Below, in pieces: positions 54,829-63,881 of a stretch of DNA of 64,000 bases. The position numbers and the translations under genes are program-made. How positions within the stretch are numbered: the first letter of the stretch is position 1; every line of letters begins with the position of its first letter. The notes below the pieces were generated by a model. It saw only the letters and a program-made list of their open reading frames with translations, did not search any database and was not told where the DNA came from. This DNA is from Brevundimonas sp. (GTDB taxonomy: Bacteria; Pseudomonadota; Alphaproteobacteria; Caulobacterales; Caulobacteraceae): positions 32,040 through 96,039 of the forward strand of contig NZ_JAIXTC010000016.1 of assembly GCF_027484365.1 (NCBI RefSeq), written 5' to 3'.

Positions 54829-56412
54829 ATGGCGGACGTGAATGGCCCATCCCCGACCGCGCGTCGGGGATGGCTGGACCGGGTCGAGCGGCTGGGCAAT
54901 GCCTTGCCGGACCCGGTCTTCATCCTGGCGGGATGTATCGGGGTACTGGTCATCGTGTCCGTCATCGCTGCGGGCTCCGGCTGGAGCGCGGTCAATCCGG
55001 TGACGGGCGACCAACTGGTCACCCAGAGCCTGCTGTCGTCGGAAAACGTCACCAGACTGCTGGTCGACATGCCGGAGACCCTGACCCGGTTCCCGCCTCT
55101 GGGTCTGGTGCTGGTCGTCATGCTGGGCGCGGCGGTGGCCGAGCGCTCGGGGCTGTTCGCGGCGCTGCTGGGCGGAGGCGTTCGCCGGTTGCCGACGCGG
55201 TTCCTGAGCCCGGCCGTCTTCATCATCGGCCTATTCTCGCACCATGCAGCGGACGCGGCCTATGTGGTTCTGATCCCCCTGACGGCGCTGGTGTTCGCAC
55301 GGGCGGGGCGGCATCCCCTGGCGGGCGTGGCGATCGCCTATGCCGGCATTTCGGGAGCCTTCGCCGGAAATATCATCCCCGGCCAGTTCGACCTTCTGAT
55401 GCTGGGAATCACGGCGCCGGCGGCGCAGCTGATCGACCCGACCTATGGCGTGAATCCGCTGGGGAACTGGTGGTTCACCCTGGCGATCGGCGTCCTCTTC
55501 ACCCCCATCGCCTGGTTCGTGACGGACCGGATCATCGAGCCGCGCCTCGGCCAATGGTCGGGGCAATTACCGGACGGCGTAGGCGAGGCCGACGACCTGG
55601 GTGTGCTCAATGCGCGCCAGCGGAAAGGCCTCATGCTGGCCGGACTCGTGGCGCTGGCGATCGTGGGTCTGTTCGCCGCCTTGACGCTGTGGCCGGGCGC
55701 GCCGCTGATCGATGCGGAGGCTGCGGGGCCGAAGCGGCTGGCCCCCTTCTACGGGGCCCTGGTCGCAGCCTTCATGCTGCTGTTCCTCGGCTGCGGCTGG
55801 GCCTATGGCGCGGCGGCGGGAACCGTCGCGAGCCACCGGACGCTTGTGCGGATGATGGGTGAGGGGATGCGCGACATCGCCCCCTATATCGTCCTGGCCT
55901 TCTTCGCCGCCCATTTCGTCGCCATGTTCTCCTGGTCGAATCTCGGGCCCGTACTGGCTGTGACGGGCGCCGAGGCCCTGACGGCCCTGTCGATGCCCAA
56001 ACCCCTGCTGCTGGTGTCCTTGCTGGGGATGTCGTCCGGCCTGGATCTGGTCATCGGATCGGCCTCGGCCAAGTGGAGCGCGATGGCGCCGGTCGTTGTG
56101 CCGATGATGATGTTGTTGGGCGTCTCGCCGGAGATGACCACGGCCGCCTACCGGATGGGCGACTCGATCTTCAACATCGTCACGCCGCTGGCCAGCAACT
56201 TCCCGCTGGTCCTGATCATCAGCCAGAGGTGGAAGCCCGATTTCGGCATCGGATCGATGATCGCCCTGATGCTGCCCTACAGTCTCGCCTTCGGTCTGGC
56301 CGGGATTGCGCTGGTGACGCTCTGGGTATCGCTGTCCCTGCCGGTCGGTCCGGGCGCGCCCGCGACCTATAGCCTGCCGCCGCCTGCCATCGCCGCACCG
56401 GCGATCCCGTGA
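54829..56412 (+). CDS. AbgT family transporter
   Basis: 527 aa, ATG. AbgT signatures: 'RLGNALPDPVFILAGCIGVLVIVS', 'RFPPLGLVLVVMLGAAVAERSGLFAALL', 'LFSHHAADAAYVVLIPLTALVFARAGRHPLAGVAIAYAGISGAFAGNIIPGQFD' and 'MGDSIFNIVTPLASNFPLVLIISQRWKPDFGIGSMIALMLPYS'. About 11-13 membrane segments. Characterised members import p-aminobenzoyl-glutamate or export sulfonamides; here import of an acylated amino acid or peptide is inferred from neighbours. Stop overlaps the start of the hydrolase gene by 4 bases. Confidence 0.93.
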   Translation: MADVNGPSPTARRGWLDRVERLGNALPDPVFILAGCIGVLVIVSVIAAGSGWSAVNPVTGDQLVTQSLLSSENVTRLLVDMPETLTRFPPLGLVLVVMLGAAVAERSGLFAALLGGGVRRLPTRFLSPAVFIIGLFSHHAADAAYVVLIPLTALVFARAGRHPLAGVAIAYAGISGAFAGNIIPGQFDLLMLGITAPAAQLIDPTYGVNPLGNWWFTLAIGVLFTPIAWFVTDRIIEPRLGQWSGQLPDGVGEADDLGVLNARQRKGLMLAGLVALAIVGLFAALTLWPGAPLIDAEAAGPKRLAPFYGALVAAFMLLFLGCGWAYGAAAGTVASHRTLVRMMGEGMRDIAPYIVLAFFAAHFVAMFSWSNLGPVLAVTGAEALTALSMPKPLLLVSLLGMSSGLDLVIGSASAKWSAMAPVVVPMMMLLGVSPEMTTAAYRMGDSIFNIVTPLASNFPLVLIISQRWKPDFGIGSMIALMLPYSLAFGLAGIALVTLWVSLSLPVGPGAPATYSLPPPAIAAPAIP

Positions 56413-58268
56413 GCGCGGTACCCCAGTCGAAACCCGGCGAGGACATCGTCGTCCTGCGCGACGTCATGGCTCCGATGCGCGACGGCGTGCGTCTGATGGC
56501 CGACATCTATCTGCCACTCGGCGCGGGTCCGTTCAGCGTCATCCTCGAGCGGACGCCCTACGACAAGAGGGGAACGAACCACGCCGACCGTACGGCCGCC
56601 GATCCGACCCTTCGTTCCAAGCCTGAGGTCGCCGCCGATTTCGCCCGCTCCGGATACGCCTATGTCCTGCAGGACTGCCGGGGGCGCTCGGGTTCCGAAG
56701 GCGTCTTTTCCAAATATCTGAACGAGGCCGACGACGGCTACGACACCCTCAGCTGGATCGCGGCCCAGCCGTGGTGCGACGGACGGATCGGCATGACCGG
56801 CCTGTCCTATTCCGCCCATGTCCAGGCGGCTGTGGCGGCGCTGGGGCATCCCGCCCTGGCGGCGATGTTCATGGATTCCGGAGGATTCTCGAGCGGCTAT
56901 CACAGCGGCATCCGTCAGGGCGGCGCCTTCGAGCTGAAGCAGCTGACCTGGGCCTACAAGCACGCGCTGCAGGCGCCGGCGACCACGGCCGATCCTGCGC
57001 GTCGGGCCGCGCTGGAGGCCGAGGATATCGGGGCCTGGGCCCGGGTGAACCCCTGGCTTCAGGGGCATTCGCCGCTCGGAGCGGCGCCGGAGTACGAGGA
57101 CTTCGTCGTGCGGCTATGGGCGCGCGAGACCTTCGGTCCCTTCTGGACCCAGCCCGACCTTTGCGCCTCCGCCCACTACGAGCGGTTCACCGACGCGCCG
57201 ATGGTTTTCATGAGCAGCTGGTATGATCCCTATGCCCTGGCTGCGACCGAGAACTTCGCAGCCCTGAGCCGGATGAAGGCCGGACCGGTTCGACTGGTGA
57301 TGGGGCCGTGGACTCACGGGCAGCGGTCGGTGACCTGGGCGGGAGACGCCGACTTCGGACCGGAAGCCACCCTGGATGGCCATGTGGCGGACGACTACCT
57401 GCGCCTGAGGCTGGACTGGTTCGATCGATATCTGCGCCTTGACCCGACGGTGGCCGACCCGTTGCCGTCGCCGGTCAAGCTTTTCGTTATGGGCGGCGGG
57501 AGCGGTCGTCGGACGGCCGGGGGGCGTCTCGACCACGGCGGCCGCTGGCGCGACGAGGCGGACTGGCCGCTCGCCGAGGCGCAGGCCACAGCCTTCCACC
57601 TGTCGACCGAAGGGGGGCTGTCGCGCGCCGTTCCCGAGGCCGGGCAGCGTACCTGGCGACATGATCCGGCCAGTCCCGTGCCCACGATCGGCGGCGCCAT
57701 AGCCTCGGGCGCTCCGCTGATGGCGGCAGGCGGGTTCGACCAGCGGGAGACGCCGGATCTGTATGGGGCGTCGGTGCCGGGCCGTGCGCTGGCGGATCGC
57801 GACGATGTCCTGTCGTTCCAGACCGACGTCCTGACCGAGTCCGTGGAGGTCACGGGTCCCGTGACGGCGCGGCTGTGGATTTCGGCGAGCGCGCCGGACT
57901 GTGACGTGATGATCAAGCTGGTCGATGTGTATCCGCCCAATGACGACTACCCCGAAGGCTATGCACTGAACTTGACCCATGGCGTGCTGCGCCTACGCTT
58001 CCGCGACGGGTTCGAGGCCGCGCATCCGATGCGGCCGGGGGAAGTGTATGGCGTCGACATCAAGGCCTTCCCGACTTCGAACCTGTTCGTGGCCGGGCAT
58101 CGGATCCGGCTGGACGTCTCGGCCAGCAGCTTCCCGCATTTCGACGTCAACCCGGGGACGGGCGTGCCGGCCGGTGAGCCGAGCGAGCCGGTTGTCGCGA
58201 TCTGCGCCGTGCACACGGGGGCGGATACGCCGTCGCATGTGGTCCTGCCCATACGGTCGGTCGCCTAG
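56409..58268 (+). CDS. CocE/NonD family hydrolase (S15-like)
   Basis: 619 aa, GTG start coupled to the AbgT stop. An alpha/beta hydrolase with a jelly-roll C-terminus: 'MRDGVRLMADIYLPLG', 'LERTPYDKRG', 'GYAYVLQDCRGRSGSEG', nucleophile 'GMTGLSYSAHVQAAVAALG' with Ser133, 'LVMGPWTHGQ' (His) and the C-terminal 'RLWISASAPDCDVMIKLVDVYP'. No signal peptide, so it is cytosolic. Family members include X-Pro dipeptidyl peptidases, alpha-amino acid ester hydrolases and glutaryl-acylases. Probably cleaves the imported substrate. Confidence 0.93.
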   Translation: MSAVPQSKPGEDIVVLRDVMAPMRDGVRLMADIYLPLGAGPFSVILERTPYDKRGTNHADRTAADPTLRSKPEVAADFARSGYAYVLQDCRGRSGSEGVFSKYLNEADDGYDTLSWIAAQPWCDGRIGMTGLSYSAHVQAAVAALGHPALAAMFMDSGGFSSGYHSGIRQGGAFELKQLTWAYKHALQAPATTADPARRAALEAEDIGAWARVNPWLQGHSPLGAAPEYEDFVVRLWARETFGPFWTQPDLCASAHYERFTDAPMVFMSSWYDPYALAATENFAALSRMKAGPVRLVMGPWTHGQRSVTWAGDADFGPEATLDGHVADDYLRLRLDWFDRYLRLDPTVADPLPSPVKLFVMGGGSGRRTAGGRLDHGGRWRDEADWPLAEAQATAFHLSTEGGLSRAVPEAGQRTWRHDPASPVPTIGGAIASGAPLMAAGGFDQRETPDLYGASVPGRALADRDDVLSFQTDVLTESVEVTGPVTARLWISASAPDCDVMIKLVDVYPPNDDYPEGYALNLTHGVLRLRFRDGFEAAHPMRPGEVYGVDIKAFPTSNLFVAGHRIRLDVSASSFPHFDVNPGTGVPAGEPSEPVVAICAVHTGADTPSHVVLPIRSVA

Positions 58269-58277
58269 AGCCGAACC

Positions 58278-59210
58278 ATGACGCCGGACGCCGACGGCCG
58301 TCAGACAATCCGCCTCAGGGCGCTCCGGATCTTCCACGCGATCGTCCGGCTGGGCTCCGTGACGAGCGCCGCCCGCGCGCAGGACCTGAGCCAGCCGGCG
58401 GCGAGCCGGTTGCTGGCGCAGCTTGAGCGTGACGTGGGGTTCGAGCTGTTCCATCGCGACCGGGGACGGCTTCTGCTGACAGCCGATGGCCTGTTGCTCC
58501 ACCAGGAAGTGGAACGGGCGCTCGACAACGTCGACCGGGTCCAGTCGCTGGCCCGCGACATTTCGGACTTTCGGGTCGGTCACCTGCGCCTGGTCGCGCC
58601 GCCCAGTATTCTGGAAGCGATCCTGCCGGACATGATCCAGCGCTTTCTGGAACAGTATCCGCAGGTGCACCTGTCGATCGACTCCCATGGGGTCGAGGTC
58701 GCCAAGGCGATGATCGCGTCGCGGGCGGTGAACGCCGGATTCGTCAAACTGCCGCACAACCGGGCGGATCTTCGGACAGAGACCGTGCTGGTCAGCGAGA
58801 GCGCCTGCGTCCTGTCGTCCAGTCATCCGCTGGCGTCACACGAAACGATCTCGGCAGCCGACATGCGGGGCGTCCCGCTGATCCTTCTGGGACAGGGGCA
58901 GAGGTTTCGCGCCCAGGTCGAGGCCGCCTTCGCCGACGCAGGCGTGGTGCCGCGGGTCAAGGTCGAAACCCATACGATCGCCTCTGCCTGCGCCCTCGCA
59001 TCACGCGGCGTCGGCGTGGCGATCGTCAATGAGCGGCTGGCCAAGGCCTATGTCCGTGACGGTGCGGTCCTGAGGCGATTCACCCCCGGTATCCGCCACG
59101 AGTACGGCTTTGCGACCTCCGCCAACTCCGGGCCGGATCGCCTCGCCGATGCGTTTCTAGGGGTCGTCCGGGCCAATCTGCCGAAGCAGGATCACGACCC
59201 GTTGATGTGA
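58278..59210 (+). CDS. LysR-family transcriptional regulator
   Basis: 310 aa. N-terminal winged HTH ('LRALRIFHAIVRLGSVTSAARAQDLSQPAASRLLAQLERDVGFELFHRDRGRLLLTADG') and a LysR substrate-binding domain ('GHLRLVAPPSILEAILPDMIQRFLEQYPQVHLSID', 'VPLILLGQGQRFRAQVEAAFADAGV', 'SACALASRGVGVAIVNERLAK'). It follows the hydrolase gene by 9 bp on the same strand and so is likely part of the same transcript, an autoregulated activator of the island. The tail converges on the phoD gene. Confidence 0.93.
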   Translation: MTPDADGRQTIRLRALRIFHAIVRLGSVTSAARAQDLSQPAASRLLAQLERDVGFELFHRDRGRLLLTADGLLLHQEVERALDNVDRVQSLARDISDFRVGHLRLVAPPSILEAILPDMIQRFLEQYPQVHLSIDSHGVEVAKAMIASRAVNAGFVKLPHNRADLRTETVLVSESACVLSSSHPLASHETISAADMRGVPLILLGQGQRFRAQVEAAFADAGVVPRVKVETHTIASACALASRGVGVAIVNERLAKAYVRDGAVLRRFTPGIRHEYGFATSANSGPDRLADAFLGVVRANLPKQDHDPLM

Positions 59211-59230
59211 CGCAGAACGCGGCCGATCCG

Positions 59231-60916
59231 TCAGCCCCGCACTGGAGCAAGGATCCCGGCGGTATCGCGCGTGACGACCCAGGTCGACAGGGTTCTGGCG
59301 ACATAGGGCTTGGCCAGGATGGTCGAGACGGTCTGGAGCTTGGCCTCGGCGCGCTCGGGCGTCAGGGTCAGCAGGATATAGCCCTTGGCCGTCTGGTCAC
59401 AGAACACGACCTCGTCGTTGTTCGCCGACAGGAGCGGCCCCAGCGGCAGGGGCGCGACCGCATCGCCGGGCGACGGGCTCGAGATGGCCGATGTGCCGAA
59501 CTCGACCGCGCGGCGCTCGCCGGCGGCGTCCTTGAGGTCGTTGACCCAGTAGGCGTGGCTGTCGCCGGCGAGGACGATGGGCTGGACCCCCGCCTCCTTG
59601 AAGGCCGCATAGAGACGCTCGCGCCCGGCCGGATAGCCGTCCCAGCTGTCCAGTCCGAAGGGCACGCCGAGCTTGTAGAGCTGGATCATCTGGCGAAGTC
59701 CGGTGCGGACCTCATCCGGCAGGCCGCCGATCATGCCCTCGATCTGGGCTTCGGAGGCGATCTTCGTGACGTCCGGGCCCATGACGCGGGCCATCACCAC
59801 CTGGTTGCCCAGTACCTGCCACGGCTTGTTCGCAGCCTTCGAAGCCGCCAGCACGCTCTTGAGCCAGTTGCGCTGCGCGTCGCCCAGAAGGTCCCGATCC
59901 GGGGCGTTCAGCGTCGCGTTGAACGCGACGAGGTCCGGCGCGCCGTTCACGACCGGCATGTCGATGGCGTAGTCGAGCTGCCTGTTCCGGGCCATCAGGC
60001 GGGTCTCGACCATGGCCAGGGTCGCCAGGTCGCCGAACTCGAAGCTGCGGTTGATCGTCTCCGGATCCAGGCCGGCGCGCGGCTCACGGATCGGCATCCA
60101 TTCATAGTAGGCGCGCAGGGCGACGGCCTTGCGGGCGGAATAGTCGCCCTCGGTCGCATCGGTGTGGTTCTCTGCGCCCATCGACCAGGCGTCGTTGGCG
60201 ACCTCATGGTCATCCCAGACGCAGATGAAGGCGGCGCGGGCGTGGGCGGCCTGCAGGTCCGGATCCGACTTGTACTGGGCGTGACGCAGTCGATAGTCGT
60301 CGAGCGTCAGGATTTCGTGCGGCGGCTGCGGGATGCGGCTCAGGGCCGCGCCGGTCGCGATGCCGTAGTCGTCGGGCTCGGCGCCGTATTCGTAGATGTA
60401 GTCGCCGAGGTGCACGACGGCGTCGAGCCGCGGCTCCTTCGACAGGGCGTCATAGGCGTTGAACAGGCCGCCGGGATAAAGCTGGCAGGAGACCACGCCC
60501 AGGGCCACATCGGCGGTCGCGCCGACGGGCAGGGTGCGCACCCGGCCGACGGGCGAGGTCACTTCGCCGGCGGTGAAGCGGTAGAAATACTCCGACCCGG
60601 GCTCCAGTCCCTGGCCGTCGAGGTCGTGCTTGACCGTGAAATCACGAGTGGCTTGGGCGCGGAGTCCGGCCGAGGTCTGGACGATTCCGGCGAAGGCGGC
60701 GTCGCGCGCCACCTCCAGCGTCACCTCGATATCGGCGCCCGAGGCGTCTGCGGGCGTGACCCGGGTCCAGAAGACCGCGCCGCTCGTTGTCGGATCACCC
60801 GAGGCGACCCCGTGCAGGAAGGCGACCGCCTGGGCCGGTTTCGGGGCGGCGAAGGCGGGCGCGGCGACGGAGCCGGCCCCGATCAGGCCGAGAAGACTGC
60901 GGCGGTCGATGCTCAT
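59231..60916 (-). CDS. phoD: PhoD-family alkaline phosphatase, Tat-exported
   Basis: 561 aa. Tat signal 'MSIDRRSLLGLIGAG'. PhoD domains: 'FLHGVASGDPTTSGAVFWTRV', then catalytic 'GVVSCQLYPGGLFNAYDALSK', 'LDAVVHLGDYIYEYG', 'FICVWDDHEVANDAWSMG' and 'QPIVLAGDSHAYWVND', carrying the Asp/Asn/His metal ligands. Hydrolyses phosphodiesters and monoesters in the periplasm to supply phosphate. Downstream of a TonB receptor gene on the same strand with a strong terminator between them. Confidence 0.93.
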   Translation of the reverse strand: MSIDRRSLLGLIGAGSVAAPAFAAPKPAQAVAFLHGVASGDPTTSGAVFWTRVTPADASGADIEVTLEVARDAAFAGIVQTSAGLRAQATRDFTVKHDLDGQGLEPGSEYFYRFTAGEVTSPVGRVRTLPVGATADVALGVVSCQLYPGGLFNAYDALSKEPRLDAVVHLGDYIYEYGAEPDDYGIATGAALSRIPQPPHEILTLDDYRLRHAQYKSDPDLQAAHARAAFICVWDDHEVANDAWSMGAENHTDATEGDYSARKAVALRAYYEWMPIREPRAGLDPETINRSFEFGDLATLAMVETRLMARNRQLDYAIDMPVVNGAPDLVAFNATLNAPDRDLLGDAQRNWLKSVLAASKAANKPWQVLGNQVVMARVMGPDVTKIASEAQIEGMIGGLPDEVRTGLRQMIQLYKLGVPFGLDSWDGYPAGRERLYAAFKEAGVQPIVLAGDSHAYWVNDLKDAAGERRAVEFGTSAISSPSPGDAVAPLPLGPLLSANNDEVVFCDQTAKGYILLTLTPERAEAKLQTVSTILAKPYVARTLSTWVVTRDTAGILAPVRG

Positions 60917-60925
60917 GGCGGACTC

Positions 60926-60970
60926 CGGGTAAAAACAGGAGACGGCGCCCCGGCCAACCGGGGCGCCGTC
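60926..60970 (-). terminator. Terminator between the TonB receptor and phoD genes
   Basis: On the minus strand GACGGCGCCCCGG and CCGGGGCGCCGTC form a perfect 13-bp stem (60941-60953 with 60958-60970) with loop TTGG, followed by TCCTGTTTTT. It ends or attenuates receptor transcription before phoD. Confidence 0.88.
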
Positions 60971-60985
60971 GACAGGCTCAGGCTC

Positions 60986-63559
60986 TTAGTAACGGACTGT
61001 GACGGTTGCGCCGTAGGTCCGGGGCTCGCCCGCGATGAAGGTGGGCAGGCCCAGGCTGTCACCGGTGTTGCCGGCGTCCTTGATGAACTCCTCGTCCGTC
61101 AGGTTGTCGCCGAACGCTTCCACCGACCAGTTGGCGTCAGCCGGGACATAGCGGACGCGCAGGTTCAGCAGGCCGTAGCTGTCCTGGAACTCGTCGACGA
61201 TCCGGTCGGGAACGAAGCCGGTGGTCTGAAGATTGGTCCGGTCGTTGTTGTCGTCGAAGAAGACTTCCGACTGCCAGCTGTAGGTCGGCTGGATTTCGAA
61301 GGTGCCGCCCGTGACGGGCAGGGTCATCAGGGCGCCGATCGAGACCCGATGATCGGGCGAAAGGCGCAGGCGGTTGCCGTCGCGGGCGCCCGTCTGGAAC
61401 CGGGCATGATTGTAGCCGTAGGTGGCGAACAGATCGAGCCAGTCCGAGGCCATCCAGCTGGCCTGGCCTTCGAACCCGTAAGCCTCGGCCTCACCGGCGT
61501 TGGTGGTGATGAACTGGGTGCCGACCTGTTCGGTCGTCTGGAAGTTTTCGTAGCTGTAGAAATAGACCGCGCCGTCCAGGCGGACACGGCGGTCCATCAA
61601 CGCCGATTTGAAGCCCGCTTCATAGCTGTCGACGGTTTCGGCGGGGACCTCGGTGAAGATCGGCGCGCCGAAAGGCGACGAGGGCACGGTCACGGCCAGT
61701 ACGGCCGGACGGCGGCCCCGGGCGTAGGTGGCGTAGAGGCTGGCGTCGTCCGAGACGGCATAGCGGCCGGTCAGACGATAGGTCAGGCCGTCGTCGTCGA
61801 GGTCCCGGGCCGTGACGCCGCCGTTGCCGGCCGTGGGCTGGAAGGTCAGGCCGAACAGCGGGAAAGCGGCGGAGGCCGGAGCATTGACGGCGCCCGGCGT
61901 GGCCAGCTGCGTCACCAGACCTGTGGTGAAGGCGCCCAGGGCCTGGGCCTGGGCGAGGGCGGCGGGCGTGCCGACGGCGATCAGGGCGTTGATCTGGCCC
62001 TGGAGCTGGGCCACCGCCAGCAGGCCGCCGGCGATCGAGCGGCCGTTCAGGACCGAGGAGCCGAACTCGGTGGTCTTGGAGTCCGAGGTGTAACGGACGC
62101 CGGCGGCGAACTCGAGCCGGTCAGTCGGCTTCCAGGTCAGGTCGCCGAAGAGGTCGAAGGACTCCAGCTCGGTGTTGGTGGCCGCCGTTTCGATGTGGCT
62201 GGCCTTCAGATTGTTCGCGATCCCGGCCCGGGCCGCCGTCGGAATGCCGAAGCCGGCCAGCAGCGGCTGGAGGAAGGCCTGCGAGGCATAGACCGAGCGG
62301 GGCAGGGCGGTGGGCAGGACCGCCAGGGGCGTACCGTCCAGGATGCCGGCCAGCTGGGCCAGAGCCAGGCGTTCGTCGATCTCGATCGGCGAGGACGAGT
62401 CGTTCTCTTCGCGGAAGTAGCTGGCGCCGACGAAGCCGGACAGGGCGCCGCCGTTGTCCCAGTTCAGTCGGAGCTCCTGGCTCCACTGCTCGCCGTTGGA
62501 GATGCCGATGCCGGTCAGGATCGGCAGGGAGATGCCGTCCGGATCGAAGGTCTCGGCCGTCTCGAAGGTGCGATAGGCGCTGACCGAGTTCAGCGTCAGG
62601 CTGTCCGAAAGGTCGTAGCGGACAAGGCCCGTCACGCCCCAGACTTCGCGGTCGATGCCCAGCTCGCTGCCGCCGGGAATGTTCGAGCCCGCCGTCAGGG
62701 CCGCGGGCGAACCCGGGTCGCGATCGGTGCTCAGGACAGCGCCCGTGTTCGGGTCCTGTGGGTTGTAGTAGATCGAGCGGAAGCTGACGCCCGAGGGATT
62801 GTCCTGCTGGTAGTTGGCGATCACGTCGACACGCAGGGCGTCGGTCGGCTCGAACGCGGCCAGGGCGCGGAAGGCCTGGGTGTCGACGCCGTTATAGTCG
62901 CGCCCGTCGAGCAGGTTCTCGACATAGCCTTCGCGCGTCTTCATGCGGGTGGCGAAGCGGAAGGCGGCCGTGTCACCGACCGGCGCGTTCAGCATCAGCT
63001 CGACCATGCGGTAGTCGTAGTTGCCGATACCGGCACGGCCCTCGGCTGCGAAGCCGTCGATATCCGCCTTGTTCTGGATCACATTGATTGCGCCGATCAG
63101 GGCACCGCGTCCGTACAGGGTCGACTGCGGGCCCTTGGAGACCTCGACACGCTGGACGTCGAACAGTTCGACGAAGGCGCCGGGCGCCCGCGAAATGGAG
63201 ACGCCGTCCTGATAGATCGACACGCGCGGCTCGTCCGAGGCTCCGGTCGAGTCCGACGTCAGGCCGCGGATCACGAAGCCTGGATTGTTCGGCGACTGGT
63301 TCTGCACCAGCAGGCCGGGCACGAAGGCCGACAGTTCCTCGAAGTCCTGGACGCCGAGGCCATCCAGGAACTCACCGCTGTAGGCCGTCAGGGCGAACGG
63401 CACCTCGATCGGGTCCTGGGCGCGCAGCTGGGCGGTGACGATCACCTCTTCCAGCTGGGACGTCTGGTCGTCCGCGCTCTGGGCATTGGCCGAGGTGGCC
63501 AGCGCGCACGCGGCGGCGCAGCCCATGAGAATGGTCTTGGTGTGAGTGCGATTGAACAT
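60986..63559 (-). CDS. TonB-dependent receptor associated with phoD
   Basis: 857 aa. Signal peptide near 'CALATSANAQS', TonB box-like 'LEEVIVTAQLR', plug 'FEELSAFVPGLLVQNQSPNNPGFVIRGLTS' and 'VDVQRVEVSKGPQSTLYGRGALIGAINVIQNK'-like region (here 'ELFDVQRVEVSKGPQS'), barrel ending 'ATVTVRY'. Its neighbour phoD and a Pho-box-like site upstream suggest uptake of an organophosphate or a phosphate-starvation role. Confidence 0.92.
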   Translation of the reverse strand: MFNRTHTKTILMGCAAACALATSANAQSADDQTSQLEEVIVTAQLRAQDPIEVPFALTAYSGEFLDGLGVQDFEELSAFVPGLLVQNQSPNNPGFVIRGLTSDSTGASDEPRVSIYQDGVSISRAPGAFVELFDVQRVEVSKGPQSTLYGRGALIGAINVIQNKADIDGFAAEGRAGIGNYDYRMVELMLNAPVGDTAAFRFATRMKTREGYVENLLDGRDYNGVDTQAFRALAAFEPTDALRVDVIANYQQDNPSGVSFRSIYYNPQDPNTGAVLSTDRDPGSPAALTAGSNIPGGSELGIDREVWGVTGLVRYDLSDSLTLNSVSAYRTFETAETFDPDGISLPILTGIGISNGEQWSQELRLNWDNGGALSGFVGASYFREENDSSSPIEIDERLALAQLAGILDGTPLAVLPTALPRSVYASQAFLQPLLAGFGIPTAARAGIANNLKASHIETAATNTELESFDLFGDLTWKPTDRLEFAAGVRYTSDSKTTEFGSSVLNGRSIAGGLLAVAQLQGQINALIAVGTPAALAQAQALGAFTTGLVTQLATPGAVNAPASAAFPLFGLTFQPTAGNGGVTARDLDDDGLTYRLTGRYAVSDDASLYATYARGRRPAVLAVTVPSSPFGAPIFTEVPAETVDSYEAGFKSALMDRRVRLDGAVYFYSYENFQTTEQVGTQFITTNAGEAEAYGFEGQASWMASDWLDLFATYGYNHARFQTGARDGNRLRLSPDHRVSIGALMTLPVTGGTFEIQPTYSWQSEVFFDDNNDRTNLQTTGFVPDRIVDEFQDSYGLLNLRVRYVPADANWSVEAFGDNLTDEEFIKDAGNTGDSLGLPTFIAGEPRTYGATVTVRY

Positions 63560-63621
63560 GAACAGCCCCTGTTTCTACCATGCCCTGTAGCTACGCTTGG
63601 CAGCGCCCGTGCGACGGGCCG

Positions 63622-63639
63622 GTGATGAAGCCGTGACGC
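63622..63639 (-). promoter_or_regulatory. Possible Pho box upstream of the TonB receptor
   Basis: On the minus strand GCGTCAC-GGCT-TCATCAC has the 7-4-7 spacing of PhoB direct repeats (consensus CTGTCAT twice), conserving the TCA cores. It is 63 bp upstream of the receptor start. Several positions differ, so this is tentative. Confidence 0.35.
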
Positions 63640-63659
63640 TTGAACCGTGGACGGATGAG

Positions 63660-63866
63660 TCAAGTGGCCGCGACGGACAAGCCGCGGATCGGCGTTGAAC
63701 CGACGAGACGGACGCCCTCGGCGTCGATCGGGCGACACTGGACGCCCGGGTCGTTCCCGTCGGCGGGCCCGAGGCGCAGGCTCTCGACGGTCTGGCGTAC
63801 ACGCTGATGCGCCATGTCGAAACGGTCCGGGTCGGCAACTCGCGACAGGCCGACCCGAACGCGCAT
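63660..63866 (-). CDS. Hypothetical 68-aa protein
   Basis: ATG at 63866. 'MRVRVGLSRVADPDRFDMAH' continues with 'QRVRQTVESLRLGPADGNDPGVQCRPIDAEGVRLVGSTPIRG'. Third codon positions are G/C rich, as in real genes here, and it fills the gap between the aldehyde dehydrogenase gene upstream and the receptor gene downstream. No family recognised and only a weak ribosome binding site (GTCAGAG), so it may be a chance frame. Confidence 0.4.
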   Translation of the reverse strand: MRVRVGLSRVADPDRFDMAHQRVRQTVESLRLGPADGNDPGVQCRPIDAEGVRLVGSTPIRGLSVAAT

Positions 63867-63881
63867 CTCTGACGGATCGCC

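Noticed and set aside
59207-63625. Open frame of 1472 codons on the plus strand across phoD and the third TonB receptor
   Set aside because: It spans two unambiguous minus-strand genes and a strong terminator, and shows no domain. A codon-phase artefact of the GC-rich third positions.
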